From: Rachycentron canadum
Lineage: Eukaryota; Chordata; Actinopteri; Carangiformes; Rachycentridae
Direction: 5' to 3'
Assembly (NCBI GenBank): GCA_038496675.1
Contig: CM076669.1
Coordinates: forward strand, 9,959,339 to 10,023,338
DNA length: 64,000 bases
In this document: positions 1-12,400 of the stretch, piece after piece
Position numbering within the stretch: the stretch's first letter is position 1
Layout: each line of letters opens with the position of its first letter
Notes under the pieces: model-generated
What the model was told of the DNA's origin: nothing
Databases searched by the model: none
What the model saw: the letters and a program-made list of their open reading frames with translations, nothing else
Position numbers and translations under genes: made by a program

Positions 1-3000
1 CACTGACCCAGAAAGGAGCCGCTGGGGATGAACAAGAATAAAAAGATACAGACCAAGATCCTTGTGAGAATATGACAGAATAAACTTTATCACTTACACG
101 ATATATGTATATACTATAAGATAAAAATGCGTCAAAACAAACAAAACCTAATCATTACCAAGTGTTACGAGTGGTAAATTGAGACTTACCGTAATACATA
201 AGTGCAGCCCTAGTTGAATTAATGGACTTTTCCAAAATTATATCACAAGGACAATTGTAATTAGCTACTTTTGTGACCAGATTATTTTTGTCCTGTTATT
301 TCTTGATTATAGATAATGTTGGGGAAAAGTTCAAAAACACTCTGTAAGGACAAGAGGAACACCAGGCGCCACTACAGTCGTTGGATAAAGATTCTTTGCA
401 AAATTGAGAAAAAAACAAAAAACAAACATGTAACCTTAACAGCAATGCAACAGAAAATACCTGCATTGATCTGCATACCTTTGACAGTGACCTTGACGAT
501 GTGGTGCGCAGTGCCCAGGTTGTTTGTGGCTGTACAGCGGTAATCTCCTGCATCAGCTTCATTCACATCGGAAATCTTCAGCGTTTTCTTGAAATTAAGG
601 AAGGACATCCTGCTGCTTGGCAGTTCACCTCCATCCTTCTTCCAGGAGATCTCTGGAGTTGGTCTGCCATGGAAACCAAAACAAATCAGTTCGTTGGATT
701 TTTTGTTGTGATTTTTATATGCAAATGTATTTTTCCACATAACCACTAACATTTGATAAAGTAAACACAAACCCGCCTTAAGGTGAGAAATTGACGAAAA
801 TTGCTGCAGATGCCAACTTACAATCCCTCAGCGATGCATTCCAGCTCCAGAGTCTCCCCTCGCAGAACCATCTCGGTGCTGGTGGCACCCTGAGGCATCA
901 TGAAACCAGGGCGACGCTCCCCCTCTGGGCTGTCTGAAAACACAAACATAAGACTGAATCAGAACCAGGCAACATTAGACTTTTGAAGGTTTGAGTTACC
1001 CAAGAGGAGTTTGGGAAGTGAAATCTCATTAAGGACAGAGGCAGTGTCAAATATACACTGTGGATAAAGTGGGTAGCAGGGATAGAAAATGAGTGAACAC
1101 AATGTAATAAGAAGAGATCTCTGTTTTGCTTCAGTGTGAGCACTGGCACAAAAGGAATTTCCCCGAAATTGGTCGCCATTGGTTTGTTGCTATGGCAACA
1201 TGGGGCGGGGCTTCACAGAAAGCAACCCTCCAGCCACACATCTATTTAGTATAGTATATTCCTAAGAAGATTCTCATAGAAGGATCTAGAGCTCCTATAT
1301 CATTACTTCGGTAGAAAGGTCAGAAAAATAAAACAAATGAGCCCCCTCCTCCTTCTCCAGACCTCAGAAGGTGGCAGAACTATACCATGTTAAAACGTAT
1401 TGTATTCATATGTAGCCATCTTGGAGGATCACTGCTGGAGCAGATCAAGAAATCATTTGTGTATGTGTGATTCCAGGGGAGATGCATTTCGCTGACATTT
1501 AATGTTATGCATGAAGGCAGTAGATAGTGCAGAGCTTATTAGGATATATTATCTACATGAGGGCAATTAATGGATACTGTTGATGTTGCCTTGTAATAAA
1601 TGCTGTATCATGCATCAGTCATGTCAGTTATTTATTGATCAAAATCACTGGTTTGTCTGACCCCTCCATCTTTAAATCTTTCATTTGCTTCAGAGTCAAG
1701 TTGACTGATCAGATAAACATGGGAAACACCTGGTGAAGAGTACATGTTAATACAATCAGATGACGGGAATGAGACCAAGGTAAAAATTAATGTATGATTT
1801 AAGCATGGTTATGGGGGGGGGATTGAAAACAGGGTTGGGTTCACACTGAGGGTTCTGAATTGGAATAAACCAGCAGCACTCACCACTAAAGAAATCAGTG
1901 ACATTGTATAAAGCAGCCACAGTCTCATTCATTGTTTCCACTGTAATATAACAGAAAATCATAAGCATGCAAAACTAGGAAATGAACAGGCAATGCTTTA
2001 TTGTACAATGACTTTTCCTCAGTGTTTTATAAGCGCACTGGACTGTGTAGCAGGTACATAACAATTTTATATTGCTGCAAAAATTATGGGTGTAAGATAA
2101 TGTATTGTTACATTACTGTGATGGTGAGACATGGCTATTGTAAAGTCGGTCAATGCTATAAACTATAAAGCTCAGCAAAGGAAGAATACAGGTAGACAAG
2201 CAACTAAAATTAATCAACATATCAAACTGAAACACAAGTAACACAGTAACACAATGCTATATGATGCTATATAATCACAAAAGCATCTGGAAATTACATT
2301 TGAGAACCATGATCAAAAAATGTGGCAATTTCAACTGATACCTGTTCACTTTCTTGACTTACTGTTGAGCACAGTGACTGAAATAGGCTGTTTCTGCTGG
2401 ATGGTCTGTGTGTGGGGGAAGCGAGCGTAGCAGATGTAGTCACTCCTGGTGTCTTCTGGGAGAACATTGGAAAAGTACAAGTCTCCATTCAAGGCCTGGG
2501 ACACTCGTTGATCCAGTGGCAGCCTCTGAAAGTCTGAAGGATGGTGTTAAACATTAAAACAAATCAATTTATTAATGTAATGAGCTTGTTGGACTTTGGG
2601 TCTTTTAACTAGATCTTTACTGTCTTCATAGAGTCAAATGGGTTCTGAGTCTATTACACCTATTTTCCATCAGCTATCTAAATACCTCCATAATTATCAC
2701 CCTCTGTCATGTTCAATGGGCAGTAAAAAGGATGTGGCTATCGAAAAAGGTTGTCAACATAGCCTATAGTGACTGAATGCTGGATGCATATATATTAAAT
2801 GTGATATCTTATGTCCTTAGATCAGGAGTGGAGGTATGTACACATGCAAAACGACTTACTGTTATCCATCCAGAAAATGACAGGAGGGGGCAACCCAGCA
2901 GGGGGTCGGCACTGCAGCACCAGGGAGACCCCCATCTGCACAGTGACAGCCTTGTTTCTTTCCTTTGACCACAAGGGGGACCCTGAGAGTCACATCAAAC

Positions 3001-5086
3001 AAATGTACTGAATGCTTCCCAGAACTCAACAAATGTAATAATTCTTTGAACAACTTGTTCTGAGCTACGCTACTCTTTTTGTGTAAAGTGTCAAAAAATA
3101 AAAAATAAACATCCAAACAAAATCTTGTTGGATCAGTTTTTCATAATTTGCATTACATCTTACAAAAGCCTTTTGGAAATAATGAAATTGAGAGAATTGA
3201 GTCTTACTGGACTGTCTGATGACAATGTTGTTGGATACAGCTGTGCCATGATCATTGTGAGCAGTACACTGGTACGTTCCCTCATAAGCCTCTGCCTTCT
3301 CCCCACTGATGTCAATGACCAGAGTTCCCGAACCGGGCCTCATCAGGACTTTGGAGTCTTTCTCGACGTCAAAGTGGGTCCCATTTCTCGTCCAAGAGAA
3401 ACTAGGATCAAGCAGAACAACAAAAAAAACAAAAAACAAAAAAAAAACAACACTATTTTCCAGGCTAACAGTAACAAGGAAACATGCAAAAGAGCAGGAA
3501 TGACAAAGTATCACCCACCTGTCCAAAAAGCATCAAAATGTATCTTTATTTTTGCAGATTGATTTGAATCACAGGGAGGTTGACTGATTGTAAGTCATTT
3601 GATTTGGAGACTGGAAGTAAATCTCAACTGTGGCTAATTCACTCTGCCAGGTGTTTCTCAAGTGATTTGCTCTCCATGACAACAGTTGCTATGGTGATGC
3701 ATATTTCCGCAGGTTAAGTTGTCCTCAGTAATAAATCTATAATTTCACAGAGGAACCATAAAACTGAATGGAAATCAGATTTGCTCTTGATTTCAGAAAC
3801 TCCCAGCTTGCATCTTTAGCATATTATCATTTCATGAGCTTTTGTGTCTCAATTACTTTGTCGCCCAATGAAACATGCTAACGTGGTGTTTAACTGGGAT
3901 GGATTTTGACTCTTGCACATGTTCTGAAAATCGAGCATCGATGGTAGTGGGAAGAGTGATTGTCTCACCTGGGATTTGGCTTCCCCTTGGCCTCACAGTG
4001 GATGATGATGTTCTCCCGTGGATCAAAGATGTAATCCTTTGGAGACTGTAGCGTTATAGTTGGGGGTTGGGGCACTGGAGATGCATGAATAGAAGCACAG
4101 TTCAGACACAAACGTCGCAATGTAAACACAGCACGCTGGTACTTAAAGTCATTCAAGCAGAGGATCTGCAGGCAACATGCAACAGGCAGTCACATTCAGT
4201 CCAACTTGACAATCAAGTCATCTGGAGCTGAAACACTCTGCAAACAAAGCCACAACAGCTACCTCACCTCTGACCTGAAGACATACAACTTACCATTGAG
4301 CACCACTCCAAAACAAGCAAGCCACTTTACATGGTAACAGTGCTAAAATAACAGCATGCACATCTAATATTAACCAAACCCACACAAAGGCGGTTTTAAG
4401 AGCAAAAACTCCACACTAGAAGTCACAGCAGTGTTTGAGCCAACTTACATCCTTCCAGTACTTTAGCTTTTTGTCCGTGACACGCCGTACAAGAGTAGAA
4501 TATTGAGGAAAGGTGTTAGTTCTTGCAAGGAGTAAACAGCAGGTTGAGGTGAAATGGTTGCACTTTCAGGTACTTTTAGGCATTCGATTGAGTCTGCCTT
4601 AAGTTTGCTAAGGACAAGTTTCCCTACTTTTTTTTTCTTTAATTTTGTGAGGCAGGTGCAATAAATGCAAAAGCAGCTGAAAATAAAATTCCACACAGGA
4701 CATGTGATATTAAGGTAAACAGTTCCTCAAAATCTTAATTGCATTTCATAATTGAAAACAATCCCATGCTGAATCATGCAAAGATGAATTCCAAGAACTG
4801 TGCAGCTCATCTAAAACCCATTTTGAGGGTCATAGGAGCTGTAATCCATTATACCACATCAAAGTACACCTATATACCAAATGAAACTGACAAACTCCTG
4901 AGACCATTAAGACTTCCCTTCCCTTACCATATCCTACATTACTGAGTATAAGTGATGTTGATAAGGATGATACTTACGATCAAGAGGCACTTCTAGTGCT
5001 GAAGTCATGCCACTCAATAGTATCAACAGCACAGCTCCAAAGCCCAGCACCCACTTCCTATTCCAGTCCATGGATGGGTGCCTCAT
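1..5086 (-). CDS. nrcam: Neuronal cell adhesion molecule NrCAM, 5' part (signal peptide, Ig1, Ig2, most of Ig3); runs off the left edge
   Basis: L1-family adhesion molecule of the neuronal plasma membrane. Ten coding exons were traced on the minus strand, all with GT-AG borders and matching phases: 4978-5086, 4449-4466, 3969-4074, 3208-3401, 2860-2982, 2363-2533, 1884-1940, 822-933, 479-663 and the partial 1-21. They give about 365 residues. The start at 5084-5086 opens a hydrophobic signal peptide (to about residue 30), followed by ALEVPLD, the mature N-terminus known in human NrCAM. Ig1 has Cys 69 and Cys 123, Ig2 Cys 167 and Cys 218, and Ig3 Cys 292 and Cys 340. The stretches SPKDY, DPREN, SWTRNGTHFD and FWMDN agree with human NrCAM rather than L1CAM or neurofascin. 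A second Met at residue 6 could also start translation. The remaining Ig, fibronectin III, membrane and cytoplasmic parts lie outside the window. Confidence 0.95.
4449..4466 (-). other. nrcam: 18-nt nrcam microexon coding PKVLEG
   Basis: An AG at 4468-4467 and a GTAAGT donor at 4448-4443 enclose exactly 18 nt. The exon is phase 1 on both sides, so it can be included or skipped without breaking frame. It inserts PKVLEG between LEVPLD and LPQPPTIT; human NrCAM has PKLLED at the same place. The stretch before the acceptor is purine-rich and lacks a good pyrimidine tract, as expected of a regulated neural microexon. It corresponds in position to the neuron-specific short exon 2 of L1CAM. Regulated use is inferred. 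Confidence 0.85.
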
Positions 5087-5602
5087 GGTGAAAACCTTTT
5101 CAGCAGTTCAGGTGGTCAACAGGGTAAAGAAGTCTGGATCCACACTAGAGTGGCACAAAAAATTGGATATGGAAGAAAACACAACACATCACTATGTAGG
5201 TGCATTATCAGAAAATATCTGTATCAATGCATCTGAGAACCACAACAGGGGAGTTCACATGCAGTTTTGTATACTCTAATAGACGCAGTTACAAAGGTCT
5301 TAAAGTGGTGTATGTGTATAATGTTAGAAGATATGGTTACAGATATAAATATTTCGTCTCAACTACAACAGAAAGTTTCGTTTGTTGCTTTCTTTCTTTA
5401 AAGTTTACTGAATTTCTGAGGAGTCAACATCCAAAGAGGTTTGATTAAGTCAAGCACTGCAAGTGGTTTGTCAGTTAGATAGCCTATCATTCTGCCAACA
5501 TAAAGACTTTGGCAGGAAGAGATGTCAAAACAAACTTGCTTTCAGTCTTTGTAACTTAAACGTGTGCATTATTTATCTTCTAATGTTGGAGAATATGAAA
5601 AG

Positions 5603-5627
5603 ACTAATGCTTCATATAAGCATTAGT
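5603..5627. repeat. Short perfect hairpin (10-bp stem, 5-nt loop)
   Basis: ACTAATGCTT and its exact reverse complement AAGCATTAGT flank the loop CATAT. It lies at the nrcam 5' intron edge. It is one of several snap-back structures in the window. Confidence 0.7.
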
Positions 5628-6415
5628 GTGCATATACACTTCATTTTGTAACACTGGGCTTTCTAATTGTAGGAGCTGCCAACATCCACTGCATCTTAGA
5701 TTCGAGAAATAACAGACTTATATGTACATGTCTTTGTGGAGATATTTGGCATTAGCTGTGTTCACATTTGCATCATTCTTGACATGATAGCCACTGATGA
5801 CTTGAACAATCCTTGTGCACCATTGAGGCGTCCTGCCTAACACCACGTGCTTTCCTGTAAACATATGGCATGTGAGTGCACTCGCCCAGAACAATTACAA
5901 CGCTGCTGCAGATATAGCAGTGCACAGATTGGCACGTGCATGCACAAACGCACCACGTTAGTGAAAAAAGAAATTGTTGCCAGTGCAGTGTGTCATATGG
6001 ATGAAGTTACACATGAGTGCAGACCCACAAGCGTTAGCTTCTTTTGCGTGGTGCATAACAAACAGACACAGATTGATATGTACAGCTGCCACAAACACAA
6101 AAAGCCATGTTGGCATTAATAGGTTCTTGTAAATTGCACCATGGGGAGCTGGAAATTCTTTTTCCCTTGACATACTGGTTTTTATTGTCTTCTGCAAAAT
6201 ACACAGTACACGTTAGCCTGCCCTATCCAGCACCATTTAAAAACTTTTTTTTTTCTCCATAGCATTAGCTTGATGTATCAAAGCCGGCAAAAGGTGACAG
6301 TAACTCCAGTTAATAGAATGAGATGGAATTCGAGGTGCAGCAGTGTGCTGCTGTCAGGTAAATGGCTCAGTCCACCCTGACATCTTCATCATTTATGACG
6401 AGCACATGCATCTTT

Positions 6416-6475
6416 GCACATACATTGTAGGGGCACATGTGCACATACATTGTAGGGGCACATGTGCACATACAG
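6416..6475. repeat. Tandem duplication of a 25-nt unit (about 2.3 copies)
   Basis: A unit starting TACATTGTAGGGGCACATGT and ending GCACA occurs twice in a row without mismatch and is flanked by partial copies on both sides. It lies in the nrcam intron and has no coding role. Copy number is likely to vary between individuals. Confidence 0.85.
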
Positions 6476-9400
6476 GGACACACAGGCACAGCACACAAAC
6501 AGATTTCCATATACACAAAGGGTTGAGGTCTTCAGAGGCATTTGAAGGTGAAATTATTGGGCTCCCTGCTAAATTCAGGCCAGTCTCTCCTCGTGTCCTC
6601 TCTGCTGGAGAGGATGCATGTCTGATGACATAGGGAGAGTGTGGCGATGAACACACACTCAGAGAGGAGTGTGTCAGATTTTATCCAGCTGAGCTAGGCA
6701 GAGTGTGAGCTAAAACAACCCCAGGACACAGCTAATTACGCCGACACGTCCTATTGGATATTACTCTCATTAGTTAATCAAGAAGGAAAACGATGGAGAA
6801 GGAGAGAGAATGGAGCAACACAACTGAATGCATTAGATGCAGGCCATGCATGCTAAATCTTCTAACCGCATTGTGAAAAAGGCAAAGTGATATCATGCAA
6901 ATGTAATGGCCTTTATTCAGATTAATTACAATAATGCTCTGCTGCAGCAAAAATTGCCTCCCCCATGGTGACAGTGGCCATATTAACCCTTGCTGGACCT
7001 CAGGCCATTTTCTCCCAGACAGTGAAGCCCATTCACCTGGTTGGGCTTCTTTATAAGAGGGACCTTTGTCTAAAAAGTAATGAGTGACAAAAAGAGAGGA
7101 GGAGATGGATGATGGAAATGTATAAAGGGAACATACAAATGGGTAACAATGAAAAGAATTCAAGAAAGTATAGAGGATGAAACGGGAAAGAGACTATTCT
7201 ATAGCCAAAAGGAAGACCAGGATATGGAATGTATGAAAAATGAAATGCGTCAATTCATTTACTGCTCTTCTTATTTAAAGTAGACCCTGACTGATACAAT
7301 TTTCAAGGCTTATATCTGAAAATAATAAATCAGACAATTAAATCAGCTGGTAATCTCTAACAAGCATTTTGAAACATTACATTTTACAGGTGAACAATAA
7401 ACATTTATCAAATTCAACTAAGATAATGGTACATTTTGCACATAATTATTGATTTTTAAATGCTTATAAATTGTGAATAAAAACACCCTAAAAGACAGGC
7501 ATATTAAATATGAATTGGCAATAATTTAAGTATCCATAAAATTTCTGCCAAGAAAACTCCTCCACAAATCTTTTGTATACCTGCAAGCAAACAAACAGAC
7601 TACATATGTGGTGTCACATTTTAGTTGAAATACTGGTCAAACAAGGACAAAAACTTAACAATTTCTTTTTCTTTTTTTTTTCTTCAAAAACAGGTATGTT
7701 GTGACAAATAAGAGGTGCACCTATTGCTTTTAGTCCACATGTCAGCTGAAGTACATGTGAATAGGCTACACGTCTACAGTCTGTGCAATGTGTGAGGGGA
7801 AAAAAATAAGAATGGCATTGTGTTGCTTTTAACTTTCTCTGAGTGATCATTTTACAAATGAATAACTGAAATAACAGCTGTTGTCTTTAACTGATGAGTA
7901 TGATTTTTGTCAGATGTGAATCTTAGCACTCAAATGGATGTAAAAGGGCTAATAATAGGCAGAGTAGAATACTTTGGGGATGACATAAATTTGTTGGCCA
8001 ACGGGATGTTGGATTTTTTTTTTCTTTTTTTAGTCTTAATGCAGAATCCAGAGGTAAAAAGCTGGTTTGTTCACAACATCTGTAGTCATTTAGCCACTCG
8101 TTTTCAAAAAAATAATGAGGTATTTACGGGCACTATGTTGCAAAATGAAATGTGAAAATGTCTTGAGCTTTTGTTGACCACAGACCGTATTTCAACTAAG
8201 CTTATTTGTAGCTGTTACACTTTCTTTCAGTTTAAGCAATGATTAATATAACATGATTATTGGTGAACTTTTTAAGGGCTGGTAAGTGGATTTTGTTACC
8301 TTTTGAACTGGCAAGCCTTATTTTTCATCATGCAACTATGGTACTTTTTTTACCAAGTTAGTGACCACAGACTTTAGCTGTGTTTAATTTAATCTCATTT
8401 AATGGACACATGAGAGGATGTCTAATTTTCTACCTGAAAGAAAATAAGGGCATTTTTCAAACTACTAGACATTATATTTGATATATAAAGTATTTACTTC
8501 TGTTATCCTGCAGCAAGGAACTGTATTTGTAATTTGTTCTTATCCTGTGTCTCTGTTTTAACATCTGACCTGGGTCACATTGTCAGAGAGGGATTTACTG
8601 CTCTAGGGTTAAAAACGTAGCACGAAACAGACACAAATGCAAAACAGACACACGTACATAAAACTAGCTGCCATGTGCAAATGTCAACATCTCCATATTT
8701 CAACTGCAAGAATGTCACAGAGTGTTAAGCTGCATAAATTGCTTAGACATTCACGTTGGAAATACATCACCACGTTTGATTTGCACCATAACATTGAACT
8801 TTTGACCTTTTAACTGAGGCTGACACTCGTTCATACCTGTTTATAACATAGTAATGTAATGTTAATGTGTTTTTGAAGCCTGTGAAGTGAGTTTATCATA
8901 GTTTAAGGGTACGCTATGAGGATGTACTGTGCAGTGGGAAGAAAGATATTTCTCTGGCAGTGATAAGAGTGTCACAGAAGCACAATTACACACACACAGC
9001 CTAACAATCATTCTACAGCTAAATGTGGGGGGAAAAAAAGATTTCCTATTGCTCATTTTCTCACAGGGAACAGACAAAAAAAATCAAAGATGACGATGAC
9101 AAAGACGACTCAAAGGAGGATGAGTGGGATGACTTTTGCTAATGGGCAAGACATCTCTCATCCTTCTCTTCTCACTGACTCAGGGGTCAAAGCCCAGAGG
9201 TCAAAGAGTCTGCAGCTCTTCCTCTCCATCTTGATCATACATCCTAGTATTCTTTCTTTGACGTCTGTCATTAAACCATGCCCATACGTACAGCGCCACC
9301 TAGCCGCCACACCAATCTGAAGGTCGTCACTGTTCCAGTACATTTTGAGCATTTACAGTAGCTGACACTACTTCCTATAGAGTGATTGGGAGGGTGTACG

Positions 9401-12400
9401 GTGCACCCTTTTAAAGGACGTTTTAATGGATCATAATGGTTTTGCCTATCCTACATCTCTGCCCTCAAAAAGTCAATGCAATCTCCTTAAAATTCTCCCA
9501 AATGTCTGTTATCTCTCACCCTTTCAAAGCTCCATAGTGTTTGTTAGCAATGATATACTAACGGTCTTCATCAATAGTTGAATCAATACTCCACAGTTTC
9601 ATACAGGAAGCCTTAACACAGAAGCGCACAACTATTATATAAGTGCATGCCTATAAAAATGTAATTCAGGGGTGAGGTCACACACCGACTAGCTTTGACT
9701 CAATCCACTATGTGCTCATTCATACCACACACTGCCCTTCTGTAACCTGGATCTATTCCTTTTTGCTTTGTGCATGTGGACTGAGCTGAGGACTCAAGAC
9801 TGTGAGGGGCTATTGAAACTAAATCAAACCCTGAAATACTTGTCTTAATGCTATGAATGTGTGATGGTGTCTCAGTTTAAAGAAACCAGTGCTTTTTTTT
9901 TTTTTTTTTTTGGACGTGATTTTCTGTTAGTTGTTTAAAATGATTTGATGGATATGGAGTTTTGTTTGGGAATTCTATGTAACCATGCACTTGTCTGTTT
10001 CATTCCAATTTAAACAACCTTCCCTGAGTTATCTCATACACACAGCTGTTCTTTACATTGGGAACTGAAAACACCAGATCCTGTCTCGTCACAGAATAAA
10101 GCATTAGGTCGGCATTTTGGAAACGTTAGATGACGTTAAATCGTGAGCAATTTTGTGCCTGTCTGAGAATCTAGCCAACACGAAACTCCAATTTTGCTTT
10201 GCATGGCTAAAAACAACCATGATAACCAGAGTCCACATTTCCCAGCAACAATAACAAAGGCTGACGTGAAGTTTGCTGACACAAACCTAACAGTCTTCCT
10301 GCCTCTCAGTTTGCAAACCCTGAAGCAACGTGCTAAGTTGGTCACTCCACAGCCTTCAGTCACACTGAGAGACGCTGAGGGATGACAGCCTGACTAGACA
10401 GATGAGGGACGAGGCAAAGAGAGGTAGGAAGAGAATTCGGGAGAGGGATGAAAACACAGTCATCTGCAGTCACATCACATCACAGTGACAGATATTTCCG
10501 AGACAATAGACTGCGTTGGACTGCTTTCAGCTAGACTGGACTGGAGTGTGTGTGTGTGTGTGTGTACATAAACAATGATGCCACAATGACTTCATGCATA
10601 GCTACTGTCTTTGCAAGTCAGGAGTTGTCTCATTTAGAGCAACATGCATCATAACATACTGCCCAGACTACAGGTCTGCCTTTGCCTTCTTACAGTTTGT
10701 CTCCTGTAACCAGGTCACTAGAATAGAAACTCTGAGCCATGAGAGTTCCCCAAAACACACGGAGAGGAACTGCAGCCTAAATGTGAAGCCACCGTAACGA
10801 CCACTTCATTGCTGACATTTGAGAAAGCCCACTTTACACATTTGTTGTTCTGCCGTGTGTTTCCATAGAGGGGAATGTGCATCATCTGAGCTTCTTTTAA
10901 CAAACTGCCTTCAAGCTGTGACAAAAACAAAGTAGTTGAAAAGAAAATCCAGGCTCCGTGAAACTGAACAAATAATGGGAAAGAAAAAAATGTAAACAAA
11001 TATGTGGTAACACTGAGTGCAGACCACACACTGAGACCATTGACTATACGACATTCTACCTCATTGTCTCACAATGAGTCAATACTGTGAAAACAAGTCA
11101 TGAAATCTGGCTGTTTAGCTGCTTGTCTCCACTATTTTAACCGGCTACTTGCTAAGTTCGACTGTTGTTTGTTAGAGATCAGACTTATTCTCAGACATTG
11201 ACCAAGAGAAGAGGAAGGCAAACTGTAAAGCACTGTCAGTGGATACCAGAAAGATGTACTGCACTATGCAGGTGCCATAAGGCCAGGTCCACACTCATAC
11301 AAAAAAATACCCTTTGTTATGTTTACGCTTTAAGTCCGATCAGGACAGAAGCACCTGTGGAAACTATGACATAGACACCCACATTTGCTCTCTGGTTGGG
11401 TCATAGTGGTCACGACTACCAGTGGGGAACGCAACACATAACAAATTACAAGCATTGCTGACCTTGTTGTCTTTGCTAGCAGCTGTTCTGCAGCTAAATT
11501 ATGAATCTTATAATGCTACAACTGCCAGTGCTGTTCATCCTCATCCTCATGCCCAGTGTGTTAGTGTGGACAGAGGTTATTTCTGATATAGAGCTACAAT
11601 TGTCGGCAGGACGGAGATTGTTCATCTTAAAATGCTGTTTTAATTAAAACTGTATTCGTGTGGACAATGTGATAATCCCCTGTGTAAATATCTGAAGAAA
11701 GGTCTGACCTTGCACAGAACACTCCAACCTTATTGGTTCCTCTTATATTTGTTTATCTTGCCCTCCTTGACAAACCTGCATCAAACGGCTACTCTGCTAT
11801 GAACAAACCCCACTGTAAGGTGAGGTCTTTACATCTTTGGGGCAAAGCTTTGACTGGACTTTTTGATCTGGGAGGAAAACAGGAGGTGGCATATGCCTCA
11901 CTAATCTGCTTTGATAGACGGGGCGCTATTCATGCACGTTTCAACTCTTTTTTTTTTTTTTTTTTTTTTTTACAAGTATTATTGACTAAAGCAACATTTA
12001 TGATGCAGACAATAGATGGATAATGTTACTCTGTTCATTACCTTGGAAGGTAAGGAGAGACTTATGAAGGGTGCAGGGTGTTATACAGGGTGTGTTTTCT
12101 GTCAGACAAGTACTTGCGACTGGGAAATGGTGAGGTGTGGAGGAAAAAGTACAATAGTGTATAGTGAGGTTGAGGTAATGGCATACTTGCGGTGTTATTT
12201 CCAGGGAAATGTTACACTCAGAGCTGCTAAGTCTTGTATATTTGGCCAATAAACAGTTTGACTGTTGCTTAATAGCACTTCAGCAGGCTCTGGTCAGCTC
12301 CCCAGCAGCTTATTTTAGAAAGCATCATCATTTAAGTGTTGACTTCATCAGAAGCTGCCTGCTACATTGGAAGTTATTGTAAGAGGAGCTTTCCTTACAC

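Noticed and set aside
3125..3562. 145-codon plus-strand ORF
   Set aside because: It is the antisense shadow of the nrcam Ig1 exon 3208-3401 plus an A-rich stretch.
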